From an uncultured Collinsella sp. (lineage in GTDB: Bacteria; Actinomycetota; Coriobacteriia; Coriobacteriales; Coriobacteriaceae), in the NCBI GenBank assembly GCA_902472315.1, contig CABRNM010000050.1, positions 1-9,191 of the forward strand: DNA of 9,191 nucleotides, given 5' to 3'. The position numbers and the translations under genes are program-made. Positions 1 to 4,289 of this stretch are shown here, piece by piece (the stretch's first letter is position 1; each line of letters begins with the position of its first letter). The notes under the pieces are model-generated. The model worked only from the letters and a program-made list of their open reading frames with translations, had not been told where the DNA came from and made no database searches.

Positions 1-2
1 GC

Positions 3-884
3 ATTTGCGAGCGCCTTGGCCTCGATCCGCGCGAGCGCGATATGAGCGCATGGAATGAGTTCCTGCGCAAGCAAAACCATGCCAACCATCACGCCGATAA
101 GGTTAAGGTTGCCGTCGTGGGAAAGTACACCCAGCTTCCCGATGCATATCTGTCGGTTATCGAGGCCCTGCATCACGCGGGCATTTTCTACGATCGTCAC
201 GTAGATGTGCAGCTGGTCGATGGTGAGAGCCTCGATGCCGAAAACGTCAATGAGGTTCTGGGCGACGCATCGGGCATCCTGGTTCCCGGCGGCTTTGGCA
301 AGCGCGCTCTGGAGGGCAAGATCCTTGCTGCCGAGTTTGCTCGCGAGCACAAGATTCCGTATCTGGGCATTTGCCTGGGTATGCAGGTTGCCGTGTGCGA
401 GTTCGCCCGCAACGTTGTCGGCCTTGCCGGTGCCAGCTCCTCCGAGTTTGATCCGGACGGTCCGTTTAGCGTCATCGACTTGATGAGCTCGCAGGAGGAC
501 GTGACCGAGAAGGGCGGCACCATGCGCCTGGGCGCCTATCCGTGCAAGCTCGCTGCCGATACCCTCGCGCGTGAGGCGTATGGCGAGGAGCTTGTCTACG
601 AGCGCCACCGTCACCGTTTTGAGTTCAACAATGCCTTCCGCGATCAGCTCGAGGACGCCGGTCTTGTCATCTCGGGTCTTTCGCCTGATGAGCGTCTGGT
701 CGAGATGGTCGAGCTGCCGCGCGATGTGCACCCGTGGTTCGTGGCCACCCAGGCTCACCCCGAGTTTAAGAGCCGCCCCACCAATCCTCAGCCGCTATTC
801 CGAGAGTTCGTGCGTGCCTCGATTGGCCAGCATGAGGGCGTCGATCGCCTACAGGTGACGCCCATGAATCGTGCGATGGACTAA
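3..884 (+). CDS. pyrG: CTP synthase, C-terminal part (5'-truncated by window edge)
   Basis: CTP synthase makes CTP from UTP, ATP and glutamine in the cytoplasm. Only the last 293 codons are visible; the reading frame is open from the left edge, so the internal ATG at 42 is not the true start. The first residues (ICERLGLDPRERDMSAW) match the end of the synthase domain and the linker. The rest is the class I glutamine amidotransferase domain. It shows the oxyanion segment VPGGFG, the nucleophile motif LGICLGMQ (Cys codon at 372), the HRHRFEFNN segment, and the His and Glu of QAHPEFKSRP (codons at 756 and 762). The catalytic Cys-His-Glu set is therefore complete. The gene ends two bases before the next reading frame, which suggests co-transcription and coupled translation with the recombinase gene. 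The pyrG-xerD neighbourhood is known in actinobacteria. Family assignment is firm; the missing N-terminal synthase domain is only a window effect. Confidence 0.97.
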   Translation: MCERLGLDPRERDMSAWNEFLRKQNHANHHADKVKVAVVGKYTQLPDAYLSVIEALHHAGIFYDRHVDVQLVDGESLDAENVNEVLGDASGILVPGGFGKRALEGKILAAEFAREHKIPYLGICLGMQVAVCEFARNVVGLAGASSSEFDPDGPFSVIDLMSSQEDVTEKGGTMRLGAYPCKLAADTLAREAYGEELVYERHRHRFEFNNAFRDQLEDAGLVISGLSPDERLVEMVELPRDVHPWFVATQAHPEFKSRPTNPQPLFREFVRASIGQHEGVDRLQVTPMNRAMD

Positions 885-886
885 GG

Positions 887-1828
887 TTGCCGGCGAACCG
901 GGAACATATCGGAGAAGCTCCTTCGCCGCTCGCTGTGGCGGCGGGGGAGTTTCTTGATTACCTTGCAGTCGAGCGGGGCTTGGCGCGTAACACGATTGCC
1001 GCCTATCGCCGAGACCTGACGACCTACTGTGCATATCTGGAGCGGACGGGCATTGCGTCCTTTGAGGACGTGAGTCGGCGGGTCATTGAGGACTTTATCG
1101 CCGATCGGCGCGATGGGGGCTATTCCGATGCCTCGGTGGAGCGCGCGCTCGCTGCCGTCAAAGGCCTGTATGCCTTTTTGGTGCGCGATGGGGCCGTGAC
1201 CCAAAATCCTACGGCGGCGTTGCGTTTGCCAAAAAAGGCCGAGCGCCTGCCGGAGTGCCTTTCGGTGGAGGATGTTTCGGCATTGCTCGACCAGGATTTT
1301 CCGGATGGTGAGATGGGTCTGCGCGATCGCGCTATCTTGGAAGTGCTGTATGGGTGCGGCCTGCGCGTGAGCGAGCTGGTGGGGCTCGATGTGAGTGATA
1401 TCCATGCCGATGACGGCTTTGTGCTGGTTCGCGGCAAGGGCTCCAAGGAGCGTCTGGTCCCTTTGGTGGGAAGCGCGGCGCGTGCCCTGACGCACTATAT
1501 ATGTGATGGGCGCCGACTTCTGGCGGCTCATGCTCGTGGGACAGAGACGCCGGCGGTCTTTTTAAACAAGAACGGCGGGCGTCTGTCGCGTCAGGGTGTT
1601 CACGTCATATGCGAGCGCTACGGACGCCAGGTGGGGTTGGTGGGACTCCATCCGCACACGTTGCGCCACTCCTTTGCCACCCATATGCTCGCGGGCGGCG
1701 CGGACCTTCGCGTGCTGCAGGAGATCTTGGGACACGCCGATATATCGACGACGCAGGTCTACACGCATGTCGATCGTACGCAGCTGACTGAGGTTTACCT
1801 GGCGGCCCACCCGCTGGCACATCGCTAA
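887..1828 (+). CDS. xerD: Site-specific tyrosine recombinase, XerD type
   Basis: XerC/XerD recombinases resolve chromosome dimers at dif. From the TTG at 887 the protein has 313 residues, near the family norm of about 300. An N-terminal SAM-like core-binding domain (about residues 20-105, FLDYLAVERGLARNTIAAYRRD) precedes the catalytic domain. All six catalytic residues are visible: R160 in GLRVSEL, K184 in GKGSKER, H257 and R260 in HPHTLRH, H283 in LGHADI and nucleophile Y292 in YTHV. The ADLRVLQEILGH stretch and RLPKKAERLP look more like XerD than XerC, although the end (AAHPLAHR) recalls XerC. The start is uncertain. TTG 887 lies two bases after the pyrG stop without a well-spaced ribosome site, implying reinitiation. 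GTG 935 would remove 16 residues and still keep the whole domain, with GGAGAAG at 911 but too far upstream. No phage or transposon genes lie nearby, so a housekeeping Xer role is likeliest. Confidence 0.88.
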   Translation: MPANREHIGEAPSPLAVAAGEFLDYLAVERGLARNTIAAYRRDLTTYCAYLERTGIASFEDVSRRVIEDFIADRRDGGYSDASVERALAAVKGLYAFLVRDGAVTQNPTAALRLPKKAERLPECLSVEDVSALLDQDFPDGEMGLRDRAILEVLYGCGLRVSELVGLDVSDIHADDGFVLVRGKGSKERLVPLVGSAARALTHYICDGRRLLAAHARGTETPAVFLNKNGGRLSRQGVHVICERYGRQVGLVGLHPHTLRHSFATHMLAGGADLRVLQEILGHADISTTQVYTHVDRTQLTEVYLAAHPLAHR

Positions 1829-1861
1829 TACGCTGCTGAGCTGCGATTACATGCTATCCGA

Positions 1862-1929
1862 GGACGGACCCCCGATTGCTGGAACGTGCTGTTGCGCACG
1901 TTTTGGCAATCGGGGGTCCGTCCCATTTT
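1862..1929 (+). terminator. Long hairpin downstream of xerD, probable terminator
   Basis: A perfect 18-bp inverted repeat (GGACGGACCCCCGATTGC at 1862-1879 against 1906-1923) encloses a second 7-bp arm pair (AACGTGC at 1883-1889 against 1896-1902). Three G-U wobble pairs (1880-1882 with 1903-1905) join the two stems. The + strand RNA can therefore fold as one 28-bp stem with a six-base loop. The stem is followed by CATTTT (T-run 1926-1929), a short U-tract. It begins 33 bases after the xerD stop. The short U-run makes terminator function plausible but not certain. A dispersed REP-like element is the main alternative. Confidence 0.5.
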
Positions 1930-2051
1930 GCGCCACCGGCCAATGGCGCGGCGGGGTGCACATGCCGCGCGTGGGAGAGTTTGGGGGCGATGTGAACGGG
2001 ATGTAAAGGGACATAAAAATCGCCTCAAGGTCAACTTGAAGGTTGAGGTTG

Positions 2052-2085
2052 AAAGGCGGGGTGCTACAGGTGGCATCCCGCCTTT
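2052..2085 (+). terminator. Terminator-like hairpin upstream of mraZ
   Basis: AAAGGCGGG at 2052-2060 pairs with CCCGCCTTT at 2077-2085. The pairing continues inward through a G-U, three Watson-Crick, another G-U and an A-U pair, leaving a CAGG loop at 2067-2070. This gives about 15 bp in the + strand RNA. The U-run is only three bases and lies within the stem, so it would be a weak intrinsic terminator. It could insulate mraZ from read-through, or act on the minus strand, where the stem is followed by CAACC rather than U. A T-box was considered because of AGGTGGCATCCCGC, but no specifier stem or aminoacyl-tRNA gene is present. Confidence 0.4.
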
Positions 2086-2090
2086 GCATT

Positions 2091-2110
2091 AAACACAACA
2101 TATTGTGTTT
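2091..2110. promoter_or_regulatory. Perfect 20-bp palindrome (operator-like)
   Basis: AAACACAACATATTGTGTTT consists of two perfect 8-bp arms around a CATA centre. It is AT-rich within a GC-rich region and sits directly after the terminator-like hairpin and one base before the LexA-like box. The geometry fits a dimeric repressor site. The regulator is unknown. A Xer recombination site was considered and is treated as a separate observation. Confidence 0.5.
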
Positions 2111-2111
2111 T

Positions 2112-2125
2112 CGAACATATGCTCG
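2112..2125. promoter_or_regulatory. Candidate LexA (SOS) box
   Basis: CGAACATATGCTCG differs at one position from CGAACATATGTTCG, an ideal instance of the LexA/DinR site of Gram-positive bacteria (consensus CGAACRNRYGTTYC). It lies about 68 bases upstream of the mraZ -35 element, so repression of that promoter by simple occlusion is not obvious. No better promoter overlapping the box was found on either strand. The match is clear; the function is inferred. Confidence 0.4.
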
Positions 2126-2145
2126 GGGGTGGCGCCCAATAGTTA

Positions 2146-2205
2146 GGGGGTGGAGTGGTGGGGTAGGGTGGGGGAAGGGGTGGGGAAAGGTGTTGAAAAA
2201 TGGGG
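2146..2205 (+). promoter_or_regulatory. G-rich tract with TGGGG repeats, candidate MraZ operator
   Basis: TGGGG occurs at 2159, 2169, 2181 and 2201, with the first two exactly 10 bases apart. Positions 2169-2180 and 2181-2192 form an imperfect 12-bp tandem repeat (10 of 12 identical). MraZ is known to bind arrays of short TGGG-type direct repeats with about one helical turn spacing just upstream of its own gene, which is where these lie, touching the -35 element. The spacing here is not fully regular (10, 12, 20), so the exact boxes are uncertain. Confidence 0.5.
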
Positions 2206-2221
2206 CAGTTCCCCATATTAT
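2193..2221 (+). promoter_or_regulatory. Sigma70-type promoter of the mraZ/dcw operon
   Basis: A -35 TTGAAA (2193-2198) and a -10 TATTAT (2216-2221) are separated by exactly 17 bases; each matches the consensus at five of six positions. The predicted start is near 2227-2229, giving a leader of about 60 bases before the mraZ ATG. The spacer contains the dyad TGGGG-CAGTT-CCCCA (2201-2215). This is the best promoter seen in the window and has the MraZ-type repeats immediately upstream. Confidence 0.65.
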
Positions 2222-2236
2222 TAATGACGTCGACAG

Positions 2237-2253
2237 GCGGGGTGGTTCCCCGC
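2237..2253 (+). promoter_or_regulatory. 5' leader hairpin / second GGGGnnGTTCCCC dyad
   Basis: GCGGGG at 2237-2242 pairs with CCCCGC at 2248-2253 around a TGGTT loop, giving a 6-bp stem early in the predicted mraZ leader. Its core GGGGTGGTTCCCC matches the promoter-spacer sequence GGGGCAGTTCCCC (2202-2214) at 11 of 13 bases, so it may act as DNA (a second operator) rather than as RNA structure. Confidence 0.4.
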
Positions 2254-2289
2254 GTACGTGCCATCTGAGTAACCGAGGGGAGGGCGCAC

Positions 2290-2724
2290 ATGGGAATGAC
2301 TGGTGCATACGAGCGCAATCTCGATGCAAAAGGTCGTCTGTCCCTGCCTGCACCCCTTCGCGAGGAACTTGGAGAGCACGTTCGCGTGTTCAAAGCCCTG
2401 GATGTCGATGCTCTGTACGTGTTCTCTGCCGAGGCCTTCGATAAGTGGGTCGAAGGACTCTTCGCGGGTCGTGAGGGCCACGAGGGTTTTAACCCGCGTG
2501 ACATCAACGACCAGAAGCTCATGAGGGCGATCAACAAGCGCACCACGTCGATGGATGTGGACAGCGCCGGTCGTATCGGTCTTTCTGAGTCTCTCCGCAA
2601 GCAGGCGAACCTTGACCGCGAGGTCACGGTTGTGGGCAACTACGACCACCTTGAGGTTTGGGACCGCGCCGCGGCCGATGAGGACGATGACGACGAGGCT
2701 CTGCTTGACCTCTTCTTCTCGTAA
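2290..2724 (+). CDS. mraZ: Transcriptional regulator MraZ
   Basis: MraZ is the nucleoid-associated regulator usually encoded first in dcw clusters, where it binds repeats in its own promoter. The 144-residue product has the two AbrB-like swapped-hairpin units of the family, with signatures DAKGR (residues 12-16) and DSAGR (91-95). The start MGMTGAYERNLDAKGRL agrees with the usual family N-terminus, and a strong ribosome site (GGGGAGG, 2277-2283) lies six bases upstream of ATG 2290. The C-terminus carries an acidic stretch (DEDDDDE) before LLDLFFS. The gene follows the promoter at 2193-2221 and the TGGGG repeats, consistent with autoregulation, and its stop is 20 bases before rsmH. Identification is secure; the operator is inferred. 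Confidence 0.96.
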   Translation: MGMTGAYERNLDAKGRLSLPAPLREELGEHVRVFKALDVDALYVFSAEAFDKWVEGLFAGREGHEGFNPRDINDQKLMRAINKRTTSMDVDSAGRIGLSESLRKQANLDREVTVVGNYDHLEVWDRAAADEDDDDEALLDLFFS

Positions 2725-2744
2725 GGGCAAGGCACGAGTAACGG

Positions 2745-3710
2745 ATGGAGCGTGGGATCTTGACACAAGAATATCGGCATGAACCTGTCATGCTCGGCGA
2801 AGTGCTTGAGTCGCTGCAGCTCAAGAGCGGCTCCGTTGTCTGCGATTGCACCCTTGGCGGTGCCGGTCATTCGGTAAAGATGGCCGCGCAGGTGGGGGAG
2901 ACGGGCCTTTTGCTCGGCGTCGATCAGGACGACATGGCCCTCGAGGCCGCTGGTGCCCGTCTGGACCGCGAGGTTCCCGGCGTCCCGCACCAGCTGCTGA
3001 AGGGCAACTTCGGCGACTTGGACGAGCTGCTTTGCTCGGCCGAGGTGCCCGGGGTCGATGGCTTCCTGTTTGACTTGGGCGTTTCGTCACCGCAACTCGA
3101 TATCCCTGGCAGGGGCTTTTCGTATAACGAAGATGCCCCATTGGACATGCGGATGGATCCGGGCAACAACACCCTAAACGCAGCTGAGGTCATCAACACC
3201 TATAACGAACACGACCTCGCCCGGATTCTACGCGTCTACGGCGAAGAGAAGTTCGCCTCGCAGATTGCGCGCGAGATTGCGCGCCGTCGCGAGCAAGAAC
3301 CGATCGAAACTACAGGCCAATTTGTCGAGATCATCAAGGCTGGCATTCCGGCTGCCGCTCGTCGGCATGGTGGGCACCCGGCCAAGAAGAGCTTCCAGGC
3401 CATTCGCATCGAGGTCAACCACGAGCTCGATGTGCTCGAGAGGGGGCTTGATGCCGCCACCAGGTGGCTCAACCCGGGCGGACGCATCTGCGTCATCTCG
3501 TATCATTCACTCGAGGACCGTATCGTAAAGAACCACTTTAAGGAGATGAGCCAGGGGTGCACGTGCCCGCCGGAGATTCCGGTGTGCGTGTGTGGCAACG
3601 TGCCGATACTCAAGGTCATCACCCGCAAACCCTTGGTTGCCCAACCCGATGAGGTTGCGCGCAACCCTCGGGCGAGATCAGCCAAAATCCGCGTGGCGCA
3701 GCGCCTGTAG
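2745..3710 (+). CDS. rsmH: 16S rRNA (cytosine(1402)-N4)-methyltransferase RsmH (MraW)
   Basis: RsmH uses S-adenosylmethionine to N4-methylate C1402 in the ribosomal P site. The 321-residue product has typical length and all main motifs: HEPVML near the start, the SAM loop TLGGAGHS (36-43), FDLGVSSPQLD (109-119), GRGFSY (122-127), DMRMD (134-138), HPAKKSFQAIRIEVN (211-225) and ISYHSLEDRIVK (251-262). A Cys cluster follows (C272, C274, C281, C283), then RNPRARSAKIR at the end. ATG 2745 has only a poorly spaced AAGG upstream. TTG 2760 has GGAG at a good distance and would remove five residues, so the start is not settled. The gene is second in the operon, 20 bases after mraZ and 90 before the ftsL-like gene. 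Confidence 0.96.
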   Translation: MERGILTQEYRHEPVMLGEVLESLQLKSGSVVCDCTLGGAGHSVKMAAQVGETGLLLGVDQDDMALEAAGARLDREVPGVPHQLLKGNFGDLDELLCSAEVPGVDGFLFDLGVSSPQLDIPGRGFSYNEDAPLDMRMDPGNNTLNAAEVINTYNEHDLARILRVYGEEKFASQIAREIARRREQEPIETTGQFVEIIKAGIPAAARRHGGHPAKKSFQAIRIEVNHELDVLERGLDAATRWLNPGGRICVISYHSLEDRIVKNHFKEMSQGCTCPPEIPVCVCGNVPILKVITRKPLVAQPDEVARNPRARSAKIRVAQRL

Positions 3711-3800
3711 GCGCGACCGCGCGAAATTGGACCTCCCGCTCGCACCATAAACGAAGCTTAAACACACTACCAACGTACTCGGGATGGGAGGCGGCATATC
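3711..3800. other. 90-bp rsmH-ftsL spacer
   Basis: This is the second-longest gap inside the cluster. A TTGGAC at 3727-3732 could be a -35 element, but no -10 lies at a suitable distance (CATAAA follows after only 13 bases). No terminator hairpin is seen. The right end carries the ribosome site of the next gene, GGGAGG at 3786-3791. Confidence 0.5.
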
Positions 3801-4271
3801 ATGGGCTATAACACCTCAAACGCAGCACTCGCCTATGATATGAACGCCATGCCCGCCTACCGCGAGACACCGCAGGCGCCCGTTGCCCCTCGTGAGCAAC
3901 GCACGCCGCGTTTTGATGTCTACACGGGCGCGGGCCGTCAGGCAAACCAGGCGGTAAGCCCGGTTTTCATGAGCGTTCTTAAAACGGTTTGCATCATCGC
4001 GGCTGTCTTCATGACGATCGGTGTCGCCCGCGTGGCACTTGCCGGTGTCACGGCCCAGGTGCTCAACGGCAACGCAGAGCTTGCCAGCACGCTCGAGAAG
4101 GCGACCGACGAGAGTTCTAACCTTGAGGTCATGCATTCGGTCTATGGTGCCGACACACGTATTCGCGATCTTGCGGGCGCCTATGGCATGGTGGAGCCCA
4201 GCGAGAGCGTTACGCTTGACTTTTCGCAGGATGCAGCCGCGGGCGCTAGCTCGACTGCGGCCGCTCAGTAA
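3801..4271 (+). CDS. ftsL: FtsL-like septum assembly protein
   Basis: This small bitopic membrane protein is assigned mainly by position between rsmH and ftsI, plus its layout. The 156 residues comprise a cytoplasmic N-terminus of about 55 residues rich in Pro, Arg and Ala, one membrane segment (about 57-82, including VLKTVCIIAAVFMTIGVARVAL), and a short extracytoplasmic region. The latter has a helical heptad-like stretch (about 93-128) and the ending DTRIRDLAGAYGMVEPSES, which resembles the FtsL/DivIC pattern where IRDLA..YGMV precedes the C-terminal tail. A low-complexity Ala/Ser tail closes it. FtsL with FtsB/DivIC and FtsQ/DivIB activates the septal FtsW-FtsI synthase. ATG 3801 has GGGAGG nine bases upstream. 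FtsL sequences diverge strongly, so a DivIC-like role cannot be excluded. It ends 18 bases before ftsI. Confidence 0.75.
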   Translation: MGYNTSNAALAYDMNAMPAYRETPQAPVAPREQRTPRFDVYTGAGRQANQAVSPVFMSVLKTVCIIAAVFMTIGVARVALAGVTAQVLNGNAELASTLEKATDESSNLEVMHSVYGADTRIRDLAGAYGMVEPSESVTLDFSQDAAAGASSTAAAQ

Positions 4272-4289
4272 ATAAGACGGTAGCTGAGT

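Larger units (their letters stand above)
1829..2289. other. 461-bp intergenic regulatory region between xerD and mraZ
   Basis: No convincing gene lies here. Frames crossing it lack any recognisable domain and have low-complexity composition. The stretch instead holds stacked symmetric elements: the xerD hairpin, a small dyad GCGCCA/TGGCGC (1930-1935 and 1944-1949), a second terminator-like hairpin, a 20-bp palindrome, a LexA-like box, a G-rich tract, a promoter and a 5' leader hairpin. Each stronger one is listed separately. Positions 1950-2020 hold nothing I can name. Confidence 0.8.

Noticed and set aside
887..1828. The tyrosine recombinase as an integrase of a mobile element
   Set aside because: It follows pyrG directly, has XerD-type motifs and length, and no phage, plasmid or transposon gene or attachment repeat lies around it.
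1930..1949. Small inverted repeat GCGCCA/TGGCGC
   Set aside because: A six-base GC-rich dyad is expected by chance in DNA of this composition, and it has no U-tract or clear context.
2023..2048. CCTCAAGGTCAACTTGAAGG, similar to MerR/SoxR-type operators
   Set aside because: Only 5-bp arms are symmetric, no promoter with the long spacer typical of MerR targets surrounds it, and no MerR-family gene is nearby.
2068..2085. T-box-like string AGGTGGCATCCCGC
   Set aside because: It is contained within a simple hairpin, no specifier stem or discriminator structure was found, and the downstream genes are not amino-acid or tRNA-charging genes.
2064..2639. Minus-strand frame spanning the promoter region and mraZ
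   Set aside because: Its proline- and serine-rich translation comes from the complementary G-tract. No start signal or domain supports it.
3727..3751. Possible promoter between rsmH and ftsL (TTGGAC, CATAAA)
   Set aside because: The spacing is only 13 bases, too short for a sigma70-type promoter.
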